Positions 56,584-64,000 of a stretch of 64,000 bases of DNA are shown here, in pieces. Source of the stretch: Seonamhaeicola algicola (GTDB taxonomy: Bacteria; Bacteroidota; Bacteroidia; Flavobacteriales; Flavobacteriaceae); contig NZ_VOSC01000012.1 of assembly GCF_007997385.1 (NCBI RefSeq), positions 372,001 through 436,000 on the forward strand, written 5' to 3'. A program made the translations under genes and the position numbers. The stretch's first letter is position 1; each line of letters begins with the position of its first letter. The notes below the pieces were generated by a model, which worked only from the letters and a program-made list of their open reading frames with translations, ran no database searches and was not told the DNA's origin.

Positions 56584-58041
56584 TTGGGCGGATTAAAAAC
56601 ATTATTCAAACAAACATTTATTTATGGTTTAGCAACAGTGCTTCCAAGAATGTTAAGTTTTCTTTTGGTAAGACTACATACCGATGCTAATGTGCTTAAA
56701 ACAGTAGCAGATTATGGAGTTGTGTCTTTAATATATTCTTACTTTGTTTTATTCAATGTTATTTTAGCCTATGGTATGGAAACTGCTTTTTTTAGATTTT
56801 TTAATAAAGACGATAAAAAAACAGTAATTGGTACATCTACTGTATCTTTAATATTAAGTTCATTAGTATTTTTTGTACTAGCATTTCTATTTCAGAATCA
56901 AATAAGTACTTTGGTTGATATTAAAGTAGATTACATTAACCTTGTTATATGGATTTTGTTATTTGATGCTTTGGTAATAATACCATTTGCATGGTTACGT
57001 GCTAATGCTAAACCTATTAGGTATGCATTAATTAAAATATTAAATGTTGCTATTAATCTTGGTTTAAATCTTTTCTTTTTACTTTGGTTAGAAAATTTAG
57101 CTGAAAAAAGTAATTTCTTTGCAAGTATTTATAAGCCCAATTTTGAAGTTAATTACATTTTTATAGCCAATTTAATAGCAAGCGGCATAACGTTAATTTT
57201 AATGTTACCTTTTTATTTCAAAATTAAGTATAAATTTAACGTGCGACTTTGGAAAAATATGCTCAAATACGCATTTCCTATTTTAATTGCAGGTGTAGCT
57301 TTTTCTATAAATGAAACGTTTGATAGAATTTTACTAAATAATTTATTACCTCAAAGTATAGCCAAAACACAAATAGGTATGTACTCAGCATGCTATAAAT
57401 TAGCTTTGTTTATGACATTGTTTGCAACGGCCTATAGGTTAGGTATTGAACCGTTCTTTTTTAGTCATGCAAAAACTGCAAATCCGCAGAAAAATTATGC
57501 TAAAATTTTAGAGTTTTTTGTGGCTTTAGGCGCTCTAATTTTGTTGTGTGTTGTAGTGTTTGCAGATGTACTTAAAGTAATTTTTATTGGAGATTCTGCC
57601 TATTGGGAGGCTATGTGGATAGTACCTGTTTTACTACTAGCAAGTTTTTGCCTAGGTATTTACCATAACCTATCCGTATGGTACAAAATAACTGATAGAA
57701 CCAAATTTGGAGCCTATATTTCTATTGCAGGTGCTTTAGTAACACTAATAATTAACGTTGCTTTTATACCAAGTTATGGCTATAAAGCATCAGCAGTTGC
57801 TACTTTGGCAGCTTATGCAATAATGATGTTATTATCTTTTTACTTCGGAAAAAAATATTACCCAATACCGTATAACCTCAAAAAAATTAGTCTGTATTTG
57901 TCACTTTCAATAGTGTTTTCAGCATTGTCGTTCTATCAATTTAGAACCAATTATATTGTGGGAGTTTCTCTGTTAATTGTATTTTTGACTGTTATTTGGT
58001 TTTCAGAAAAAAAGCAAATACAACAATTATTAAAAAGATAA
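56584..58041 (+). CDS. Polysaccharide/lipid flippase of the MOP superfamily
   Basis: The 485-residue protein has about 14 membrane segments and the start [28 protein letters not shown] typical of flavobacterial Wzx/MurJ-like proteins annotated as lipopolysaccharide biosynthesis flippases. It differs from the locus flippase at 14612 and sits in a conserved housekeeping group, so it probably moves a core glycan or lipid intermediate. The start appears to be TTG, since no ATG is available before the conserved first helix. dut follows 1 bp after its stop. Confidence 0.85.
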   Translation: MGGLKTLFKQTFIYGLATVLPRMLSFLLVRLHTDANVLKTVADYGVVSLIYSYFVLFNVILAYGMETAFFRFFNKDDKKTVIGTSTVSLILSSLVFFVLAFLFQNQISTLVDIKVDYINLVIWILLFDALVIIPFAWLRANAKPIRYALIKILNVAINLGLNLFFLLWLENLAEKSNFFASIYKPNFEVNYIFIANLIASGITLILMLPFYFKIKYKFNVRLWKNMLKYAFPILIAGVAFSINETFDRILLNNLLPQSIAKTQIGMYSACYKLALFMTLFATAYRLGIEPFFFSHAKTANPQKNYAKILEFFVALGALILLCVVVFADVLKVIFIGDSAYWEAMWIVPVLLLASFCLGIYHNLSVWYKITDRTKFGAYISIAGALVTLIINVAFIPSYGYKASAVATLAAYAIMMLLSFYFGKKYYPIPYNLKKISLYLSLSIVFSALSFYQFRTNYIVGVSLLIVFLTVIWFSEKKQIQQLLKR

Positions 58042-58042
58042 C

Positions 58043-58477
58043 ATGCAGATAAAAATTATTAATAAATCGAATCATAATTTGCCACATTATGAAACCATTG
58101 CTTCAGCAGGCATGGATTTAAGAGCAAATATAAATGAATCTATAACGTTAAAACCTTTAGAAAGAACCATTGTAAAAACAGGATTATTTATTGAGTTACC
58201 TATTGGTTTTGAAGCACAAGTGCGCCCAAGAAGCGGTTTAGCAGCAAAAAAAGGTATTACAGTACTAAATGCTCCTGGAACCGTAGATGCCGATTATAGA
58301 GGCGAAATAGGCGTTATTTTAGTGAATATTTCAAATGAAGATTTTATCATTGAAAACGGAGAACGTATTGCACAATTGGTAATAGCCAAACATGAACGTG
58401 CTGAATGGTTAGAAGTAGAAGAATTATCTTCTACAGATAGAGGGTCAGGAGGTTTTGGAAGTACCGGAACGAAGTAA
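58043..58477 (+). CDS. dut: Deoxyuridine 5'-triphosphate nucleotidohydrolase (dUTPase)
   Basis: Hydrolyses dUTP to dUMP, keeping uracil out of DNA and supplying dTMP synthesis. The 144-residue trimeric-type protein has all five motifs: AGMDLRA, RPRSGLA, the [10 protein letters not shown] segment with the catalytic Asp, GERIAQLVI and the C-terminal [10 protein letters not shown] arm. It is 1 bp behind the flippase gene in a plus-strand group. Confidence 0.98.
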   Translation: MQIKIINKSNHNLPHYETIASAGMDLRANINESITLKPLERTIVKTGLFIELPIGFEAQVRPRSGLAAKKGITVLNAPGTVDADYRGEIGVILVNISNEDFIIENGERIAQLVIAKHERAEWLEVEELSSTDRGSGGFGSTGTK

Positions 58478-58516
58478 ACGAATAAACATATAAACAAATA
58501 ACCGAATCAACTTATC

Positions 58517-59536
58517 ATGAAAATTATAGTTCCAATGGCGGGTCGTGGTTCCCGTTTAAGACCACATAGTTTAACAGTACCAAAACCATTAATACCGGTT
58601 GCAGGTCAACCAATTGTGCACCGTTTGGTAAAAGATATTGCAAAAGTTTTAAAACAGCCTATTGATGAAGTAGCTTTTGTATTAGGTGATCCGGCTTGGT
58701 TTGGTGATGATGTTGTAAAAAGTTTAGAAGCCTTAGCCAAAGGTTTAGGTGCCAAAGCCTCTATTTACCGTCAAGATAAACCTCTTGGTACAGGGCATGC
58801 CATTATGTGCGCTAAACCATCATTGTCAGGGCCAGCAGTAATTGCTTATGCCGATACTTTAATTAGAGCTGAATTTGATTTAGATACTGAAGCCGATAGT
58901 GTTATTTGGACAAAACAAGTTGAAAACCCCGAAGCTTACGGTGTAGTAAAACTTAATAATAATAACGAAATTGTTGAACTTGTTGAAAAACCTGAAACCT
59001 TTGTAAGTGATCAAGCTGTTATTGGTATTTATTACTTTAAAGATGTTGCCGTTTTAAAAAATAAACTACAAGAAGTTTTAGATGAAAACGTTATGAATGG
59101 TGGCGAATACCAAATTAATGATGGTATTAAACGTATGATGGCCGATGGTAAAGTATTTAAAATCGGTACCGTTGATGAATGGATGGATTGCGGAAACAAA
59201 GAAATTACAGTACTAACCAACGGTAAAATGCTTAACTTTTTACAATCTGATGGTGAAGAACAATTGGTGGCTTCTTCAGTAAAACTAGAAAATTCAAATA
59301 TTATTGAACCTTGTTTTGTTGGTGAAAACGTTGTTTTAAAAAATACCACAGTTGGCCCGCATGTATCAATAGGTAATGGTACGGTTATTGAAAATTCAAC
59401 TGTTAAAAACAGCTTAATTCAAACCAATACTTCTATAAAAAATGCTAATTTAGATAACGCCATGATTGGCAATAATGTAAAATATAACGGAAATTTTACT
59501 AGTATTAGTATTGGAGATTATTCCGTTTTAGAATAG
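58517..59536 (+). CDS. Sugar-phosphate nucleotidyltransferase with C-terminal hexapeptide repeats
   Basis: This 339-residue protein begins with IIVPMAGRGSRLRPHSLTVPKPLIPVAG, the nucleotidyltransferase loop and catalytic-site Lys of NDP-sugar pyrophosphorylases, and has PLGTGHAI, NPEAYGVV, VEKPE and a DEWMDCG motif. A left-handed beta-helix-like tail (about 255-335, repeated I/V-x-N-x motifs) follows, as in GlmU- or GCD1-like enzymes. It likely makes a nucleotide sugar for envelope glycans; the sugar is not identifiable. It sits between dut and an ABM gene. Confidence 0.9.
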   Translation: MKIIVPMAGRGSRLRPHSLTVPKPLIPVAGQPIVHRLVKDIAKVLKQPIDEVAFVLGDPAWFGDDVVKSLEALAKGLGAKASIYRQDKPLGTGHAIMCAKPSLSGPAVIAYADTLIRAEFDLDTEADSVIWTKQVENPEAYGVVKLNNNNEIVELVEKPETFVSDQAVIGIYYFKDVAVLKNKLQEVLDENVMNGGEYQINDGIKRMMADGKVFKIGTVDEWMDCGNKEITVLTNGKMLNFLQSDGEEQLVASSVKLENSNIIEPCFVGENVVLKNTTVGPHVSIGNGTVIENSTVKNSLIQTNTSIKNANLDNAMIGNNVKYNGNFTSISIGDYSVLE

Positions 59537-59546
59537 AAATTTTTAT

Positions 59547-59861
59547 ATGTATATAGTTATTTACGCTTTTAAAGTAAAGTCTAATAAAGAGTCATCTTTT
59601 TTAGAGTCTTGGCGTGCATTAACTAAATTAATATATCAGTATGAAGGAAGTTTAGGCTCTAGATTGCATAAAAAAGAGCCTTTACTTTTTATTGCTTATG
59701 CACAATGGCCTGATAGCAAAACCTTTGAAAACGCAGGAAAAAACCTTCCCATAGAAGCTAACACCTACAGGGACACTATGAGAAATGCATGCGAAAGTAT
59801 TGAAGTTCTTGAAAAATTAGAAGTAACTGATGACCTGTTAATGAAAAAAGTTTATGATTAG
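59547..59861 (+). CDS. Antibiotic biosynthesis monooxygenase (ABM) fold protein
   Basis: A 104-residue dimeric ferredoxin-like protein with the ABM pattern (YIVIYAFKVKSNKESSFLESWRALT, then GSLGSRLH and AYAQWPD). Many family members are not antibiotic enzymes but small cytoplasmic proteins of unknown or quinone-related role. It overlaps the next gene by 8 bp. Confidence 0.75.
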   Translation: MYIVIYAFKVKSNKESSFLESWRALTKLIYQYEGSLGSRLHKKEPLLFIAYAQWPDSKTFENAGKNLPIEANTYRDTMRNACESIEVLEKLEVTDDLLMKKVYD

Positions 59862-61218
59862 AAGATTTATACATATTGTTATCATTCTTTTTGGAGTCTT
59901 TGTTATCCCTAATTTTTCAATGGCACAAGTAGATTTCAACAAAACACCTGATGATGATTTAGGTAATGTTGAAGATGCTTTTCAAGAGCAGTTTTATGAG
60001 GCTATGAAACAAAAAGGCATTGAAAACTACGATAGGGCGGTACAAGCACTTTTAAAATGCATAGATTTAAACGCTTCAGTACCAGTTTTATATTTTGAAC
60101 TTGGCAAAAGCTACAACAAACTCAAAAATTTTGGTAGTGCCGAAGAAGCATTAAAAAAAGCCGTAAACAAAGACCCTGATAACGAGTGGTTTTTAGATGA
60201 GTTATACGGGTTTTACATAGCCCAAAATGAATATGAAAAAGCTATGAAAACAGTTAAACAATTAGTTGAGTATCACCCAGATTATAAAGAAGATTTAGCA
60301 TCACTTTACCTAAGAATGAAAAAATATGACGATGCTTTAAAAATTCTTGATGAGCTTGATGCTAAACACGGTATTGCCATGTCTAGAGATGTTATGCGTA
60401 ACAGAATTTACCAACTTACTGGCCGCAAACAAGATCAAATTGAAAATCTTGAGCAACGTGTTGATAACAACCCTAATAAAGAAGCTAATTACCTAGCGCT
60501 CATTTACAGGTACAGTGAAAACAACCAAAAAGAAAAGGCTTTTGAAACAGCTAAAGAGCTATTAAAAATAAAACCAGAGTCTGAGCTGGTACATTTGGCT
60601 TTATACAAGTTTTATTTAGATGAAAATAATGCTGAAAAAGCCATAGCATCCATGAAAACAGTGGTTAAAAGCACACAAATAAAGCCCGATGCTAAACTAA
60701 AAGTACTTACAGATTTTGTAAGCTTTGTAAGCCAAAATCCGGAATACGAATCTGATTTGGTTGAAGCTACTGCCTTAGTTGAAAGTGTAAATAACAGCAA
60801 AACATTAATTGAGTTAGGGCAATATTATTTGGCAAATAATAATAAAGCTGCCGCCTTACAAAATTTTGAAAGTGCTTTAAAGCTAGAACCTAATAATTTT
60901 AGCGTTTTAAAAAAAGTATTGCTTTTGTATTTAGATGAAAATAAATTTGATTTAGCTAATATTAAAAGTACTCAGGCATTAAATAATTACCCATCACAAC
61001 CTATATTGTATTTAGTAAATGGTGTATCATTTAATGCGCTTAACAAACCACAAAATGCTATTGATACTTTAGAAATTGGTTTAGATTATATTATTGATGA
61101 TACTAAAATGGAAGCCGATTTTTATACCCAAATAAGTAAAGCCTACACACTTTTAAACAATACAACCAAAGCAAAAACGTTTAGTGATAAGGCAAAACAA
61201 TTACAAAACACAAATTAA
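59854..61218 (+). CDS. Exported TPR-repeat protein
   Basis: The 454-residue protein has a signal peptide (about 1-24, ending SMAQ) and tandem TPR motifs through most of its length. Examples are LYFELGKSYNKLKNFGSAEEALKKAVNKDPDN and the later NNNKAAALQNFESALKLEPNN. It is probably a periplasmic scaffold. Adjacent DUF4292 and EnvC-like genes (1-bp overlaps) suggest a shared role in envelope or peptidoglycan maintenance; that is inference. Confidence 0.88.
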   Translation: MIRRFIHIVIILFGVFVIPNFSMAQVDFNKTPDDDLGNVEDAFQEQFYEAMKQKGIENYDRAVQALLKCIDLNASVPVLYFELGKSYNKLKNFGSAEEALKKAVNKDPDNEWFLDELYGFYIAQNEYEKAMKTVKQLVEYHPDYKEDLASLYLRMKKYDDALKILDELDAKHGIAMSRDVMRNRIYQLTGRKQDQIENLEQRVDNNPNKEANYLALIYRYSENNQKEKAFETAKELLKIKPESELVHLALYKFYLDENNAEKAIASMKTVVKSTQIKPDAKLKVLTDFVSFVSQNPEYESDLVEATALVESVNNSKTLIELGQYYLANNNKAAALQNFESALKLEPNNFSVLKKVLLLYLDENKFDLANIKSTQALNNYPSQPILYLVNGVSFNALNKPQNAIDTLEIGLDYIIDDTKMEADFYTQISKAYTLLNNTTKAKTFSDKAKQLQNTN

Positions 61219-61985
61219 TGCAATTACGTACCCAAATAGTTATTGTCCTTATTATGGCAATGTTATTTAGTTGTAAATCTGCCAAAACAGTAAGTGGTGG
61301 CGAGGCTAATTATAATTTATCAGCTAAACAACTAATTAAAGCACATTATAAACAACATGCAGATTATAAAACATTAAAATCTACATTAAAAATTACATAC
61401 ACTGAGGGTTCAAAATCACAAACACACGCCGTTAGTTTCAGAAGTAAAAAAAACGAAGTATTATGGTTAAGTGCCACGTTTTCTGTAGTAAAAGCTATGG
61501 TAACACCACAAAAGGTTAGTTTTTATAACAAGTTAGATAAAACATATTTTGAAGGTGATTATGCTTATTTAAGTAAATTATTGGGTACAGAATTAAACTT
61601 TGAAAAGGTACAAAACCTACTATTAGGCAATGCCATTTATAATTTAAAAGAAGATAATTATAAAGTATCTATACAAGATAGTGCGTATGTATTACAACCA
61701 AAAAAACAACGCAATTTATTCGAGATTTTTTATCTGTTAGATCCGGCATTATTCAAATTAAAATCGCAACAAATATCACAACCTGAAAAGTTTAGGCACT
61801 TACAAATAGATTATTTAACGTATCAAAAAGTAAACAATCAAATTTTACCAGAAAAAGTAAAAGTAATAGCTTTAGAAAAAGACCAAGAACTTATTGTAGA
61901 TTTGGAGTTTAAAAATGTAACTTTAAACGAAGATTTACGTTTTCCGTTTAAAATACCATCAGGATATAAAGAAATTGAGCTTTAA
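61218..61985 (+). CDS. DUF4292 domain-containing lipoprotein
   Basis: The 255-residue protein has a lipobox (LFSCKSAK) and a DUF4292 domain, recognised by LSAKQLIKAHYKQ, the LWLSAT strand and the VRLLLD-like central repeats of an outer-membrane-lipoprotein-sorting (LolB-like) beta-barrel fold. It may carry or insert lipoproteins. Stop-start overlaps of one base on both sides couple it to the TPR and EnvC-like genes. Confidence 0.85.
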   Translation: MQLRTQIVIVLIMAMLFSCKSAKTVSGGEANYNLSAKQLIKAHYKQHADYKTLKSTLKITYTEGSKSQTHAVSFRSKKNEVLWLSATFSVVKAMVTPQKVSFYNKLDKTYFEGDYAYLSKLLGTELNFEKVQNLLLGNAIYNLKEDNYKVSIQDSAYVLQPKKQRNLFEIFYLLDPALFKLKSQQISQPEKFRHLQIDYLTYQKVNNQILPEKVKVIALEKDQELIVDLEFKNVTLNEDLRFPFKIPSGYKEIEL

Positions 61986-63214
61986 TGGGTAAGCAACTTC
62001 CGTTTTATAAATTAGTTATTTTACTAAGCATTTTGTTGTGCGGTATAGGAGCGTTTTCGCAAAATAATAAACGTAAAGAACTTGAAACCAGACGTCAAGA
62101 ATTACGTCGCGAAATACAAAAAATAACACAGTTAAGAGCCCAAAATAAATCAAAAGAAAAATCTGAACTTTCACAAATTGAGGCTTTTAGTTATAAAATT
62201 AGCGTATTAGATAATTTAATTAAAGTTACCAACCAACAAGCCAATTATATAACACACGAAATAAACAGTAATCAAAAAAAAATAACAAATTTAAGAGACG
62301 AGTTAAAACAGCTTAAAGAAGACTATGCGTCTATGATTGTAAAATCATACAAAAGTAAAAATCAACACAGTCGCATAATGTTTTTACTCTCTTCAAATAA
62401 CTTTAAACAAGCCTATAAAAGGTTACAATACTTAAAGCAATACACCAATCACCAAAAACAACAGGGTGAAGAAATAAAAGCTAAAACCGAAGAGTTACAA
62501 AGCCTAAACACCAATTTAATAAAGCAAAAAGAAGAAAAAAACAAACTAATTGCCGAAAATAGAGTTACACAAAAAACATTAGAAGCAGAACGTACATTGC
62601 ATGAAAATTTAATGCAATCTATTAGAAAAAACTTATCAAAATACACCGCACAAATACGTCAAAAAGAACGTGAAGCTGCACGAATTGATGCCGAAATAGA
62701 CAAAATTATAAAGGCAGCCATAGCAAAATCTAACAAAGTAGCAGGTAAAGCAGCCAGCTCTAAAAGTTTTGCACTCACACCCGAAGAAAAAAAGTTAGCC
62801 TCAAACTTTGTAGCCAATAAAGGCAAACTACCTTGGCCAGTAGAGCGTGGTGTAGTTAGTCTGCGTTACGGTAGCCAACCATCACCAATAGATAGGTCTT
62901 TAACAATAAACAGTAACGGCGTGCGTATTTCAACCGAAAAAGGCGCCACCGCACGTGCCGTTTTTAATGGTGAGGTTCATGAAATACTTAAAATACGTAA
63001 CGTAAACCCCATTTTAATAATACGCCATGGTAATTACTGGACTTACTATAAAAACCTCTCTAAAATATACGTTAAAAAAGGCGACAAAGTAACTACAAAG
63101 CAAGCCATAGGCGAGGTGTTTACAAACCCAACTAATGGCGAAACAATTTTAGGATTCATTATTTCAAAAGGCCTAAACAAAGAAAACCCCGCACACTGGA
63201 TTAACGCTATGTAA
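61985..63214 (+). CDS. EnvC-like murein hydrolase activator (degenerate M23 domain)
   Basis: The 409-residue protein has a signal peptide (to about 25), a long coiled coil (about 30-240) and a C-terminal LytM/M23 domain (about 275-405). The zinc ligands are lost: the HxxxD site is NGVRI, the YxHL histidine is YKNL, and the HxH site is ILGF. This is the pattern of EnvC, which activates amidases instead of cutting peptidoglycan itself. It forms a tight group with the TPR and DUF4292 genes and likely acts in septal peptidoglycan splitting. Confidence 0.9.
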   Translation: MGKQLPFYKLVILLSILLCGIGAFSQNNKRKELETRRQELRREIQKITQLRAQNKSKEKSELSQIEAFSYKISVLDNLIKVTNQQANYITHEINSNQKKITNLRDELKQLKEDYASMIVKSYKSKNQHSRIMFLLSSNNFKQAYKRLQYLKQYTNHQKQQGEEIKAKTEELQSLNTNLIKQKEEKNKLIAENRVTQKTLEAERTLHENLMQSIRKNLSKYTAQIRQKEREAARIDAEIDKIIKAAIAKSNKVAGKAASSKSFALTPEEKKLASNFVANKGKLPWPVERGVVSLRYGSQPSPIDRSLTINSNGVRISTEKGATARAVFNGEVHEILKIRNVNPILIIRHGNYWTYYKNLSKIYVKKGDKVTTKQAIGEVFTNPTNGETILGFIISKGLNKENPAHWINAM

Positions 63215-63216
63215 AA

Positions 63217-63435
63217 TTACATCCTTGTAAAAACGTAGCCTCTTCTCGTTTTTATGTAATGATTTCCGTTCCAAAAATAATAACGTTTACCTCTAACAGT
63301 TACAATTTTATAATGTTTAGGTGGTGTTTTAACAACCGTAACGCTTGTATTTGGGCGGCGTGTTTGCACATGCGTAGCGCAAGATGTGGCACTAAACATT
63401 AACGCAGTAACAATTAAAATAACAAAATGTCTCAT
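63217..63435 (-). CDS. Small lipoprotein of unknown function
   Basis: This 72-residue protein has a lipoprotein signal (SATSCATH, Cys19) and a compact basic domain with Tyr/Trp-rich beta strands (KRYYFWNGNHYIKTRRGYVFTRM). I do not recognise a named family with confidence. It converges with the EnvC-like gene, leaving only 2 bp between stops. The aromatic/basic repeats suggest binding to a polyanion or cell wall, but this is a guess. Confidence 0.6.
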   Translation of the reverse strand: MRHFVILIVTALMFSATSCATHVQTRRPNTSVTVVKTPPKHYKIVTVRGKRYYFWNGNHYIKTRRGYVFTRM

Positions 63436-63506
63436 AGTAAAATGTATTTGGGTTACACAACTATTAAGACCTTGGTTTTACAAAAAGGTTTAAAACATAT
63501 GTATTT

Positions 63507-63660
63507 GGGCGTTACCCGCAAGGGGTCGGGCTTTACGTTAAATCTTTTTAAAACCGTATTAAAAAAGGTAAGTTTATTAAACTAAAAAGCCATTTTAATA
63601 GCAATAATAGTAGCGCATTAGCTAATGTTTTAAAAAGGATACCACTGCAATCCCTAACGC
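63507..63660. ncRNA. Structured RNA-like element (multi-stem, GNRA hairpin)
   Basis: A closing stem GCGTTA (63509-63514) with TAACGC (63655-63660) encloses a CCC-GCAA-GGG tetraloop hairpin (63515-63524) and a perfect 11-bp stem CTTTTTAAAAC (63544-63554) with GTTTTAAAAAG (63627-63637). It also encloses a small GGAT...ATCC hairpin (63637-63652). Similar GGGCGTTACCC...GGGTCGGGCTTTACG and CCCTAACGC sequences are, as I recall, repeated in many Bacteroidota intergenic regions, but I cannot name the family or the transcribed strand. The remainder of the 330-bp gap (63436-63765) shows nothing else. Confidence 0.55.
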
Positions 63661-63765
63661 AGTTAAAACAACGGCATTTTAAAAAACATCCGTAAGAATA
63701 ATTTACAGGCGCACAAAGAAATTAAATAGTGTATAATTAATAAAAAGGTATGCCTAAACTTCACA

Positions 63766-64000
63766 CTAAACAAATAATGCTTTTAACTCGGTAGCATCAT
63801 TAGGTTTCATTTTGCCTGCTAATAATAAACTTAATTGTTTACGGCGTAAAGCAGCATCAAAACGTTGTTTTTCAAGTTCAGTTTCAGGATTAATTTCAGG
63901 TATTTTCACAGGGCGCCCTGTTTCATCAACCGCTACAAAAGTATAAATAGCTTCATTGGCTTTTGTTTTCTCACCAGATTCGCGGTCTTCAGTCCAAACA
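63766..64000 (-). CDS. Acyl-CoA thioesterase (hotdog fold), C-terminal part (partial)
   Basis: On the minus strand the frame is open from the right edge to a TAG at 63768-63766. It encodes ANEAIYTFVAVDETGRPVKIPEINPETE and a Leu/Lys-rich tail (RRKQLSLLLAGK). This is the end of a YciA/BACH-type hotdog acyl-CoA thioesterase, which hydrolyses acyl-CoA in the cytoplasm. The catalytic part and start lie outside the window. It was recovered by translating the edge by hand. Confidence 0.8.
   Translation of the reverse strand, partial: VWTEDRESGEKTKANEAIYTFVAVDETGRPVKIPEINPETELEKQRFDAALRRKQLSLLLAGKMKPNDATELKALFV

Noticed and set aside
59547-59861. Antibiotic biosynthesis from the ABM family name
   Set aside because: The surrounding genes are housekeeping; the fold is widespread and the name is historical.

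Overview
The window is chromosomal DNA from a member of the Bacteroidota, almost certainly family Flavobacteriaceae. The sequence is AT-rich. It carries a SusC/SusD pair, the gliding and type IX secretion lipoprotein SprE, several flavobacterial DUF families (4837, 4254, 4292, 5687, 6341, 6427, 6909), an ATP synthase operon without beta and epsilon genes, and promoters of the Bacteroidota type (TTG, about 19 nt, TAnnTTTG). The genus cannot be resolved by eye. There are no tRNA or rRNA genes, transposases, prophage genes or CRISPR arrays.

Layout. 1-4.7 kb: envelope housekeeping genes (end of a LysM lytic transglycosylase, a DUF4837 lipoprotein, TatA, an M23 peptidase, a GH3-family adenylating enzyme). 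4.8-10.8 kb: an operon of a DUF6909 protein with a nucleosidase-like C-terminus, a Wzz-like chain-length protein and rmlBACD for dTDP-L-rhamnose. 10.8-27.7 kb: a variable surface-polysaccharide locus with its own promoter. It holds a three-gene CMP-ulosonate cassette (cytidylyltransferase, NeuB-type synthase, KdsC-type phosphatase), a flippase, glycosyltransferases, an MBOAT plus SGNH O-acylation pair, two polymerase/ligase-like membrane proteins, a broken third polymerase, and a phosphoglycosyl transferase at the conserved right edge.

27.6-34.6 kb: housekeeping genes (PaaK-like ligase, purD, upp, DUF genes, a GT9 heptosyltransferase-like gene, a small GT51-like protein), with four convergent gene pairs that overlap at their stops. 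34.6-42.6 kb: SusC, SusD and a large FG-GAP/ASPIC lipoprotein with no glycoside hydrolase nearby, preceded by a 600-bp structured leader. 43.2-47 kb: an orphan PaaE-like reductase, a DUF2059 protein and a two-gene ABC transporter. 47-56 kb: sprE, bactofilin, then atpZ-like, DUF6168 and atpB-E-F-H-A-G, closed by a strong terminator. 56-64 kb: a second flippase, dut, a sugar nucleotidyltransferase, TPR, DUF4292 and EnvC-like genes, then a small lipoprotein, a structured RNA-like element and the end of an acyl-CoA thioesterase.

How the genes work together. Most of the window builds and exports cell-surface glycans. Rhamnose and an ulosonic acid are made as activated sugars, assembled on a lipid carrier by the phosphoglycosyl transferase and glycosyltransferases, flipped, polymerised with length control and probably O-acylated. 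The most unusual items are an SGNH protein ending in a FAM3/ILEI-like domain with its halves in swapped order, a chimeric polymerase remnant, the ulosonate cassette without upstream sugar-modifying genes, and the folded RNA-like element near the right end.
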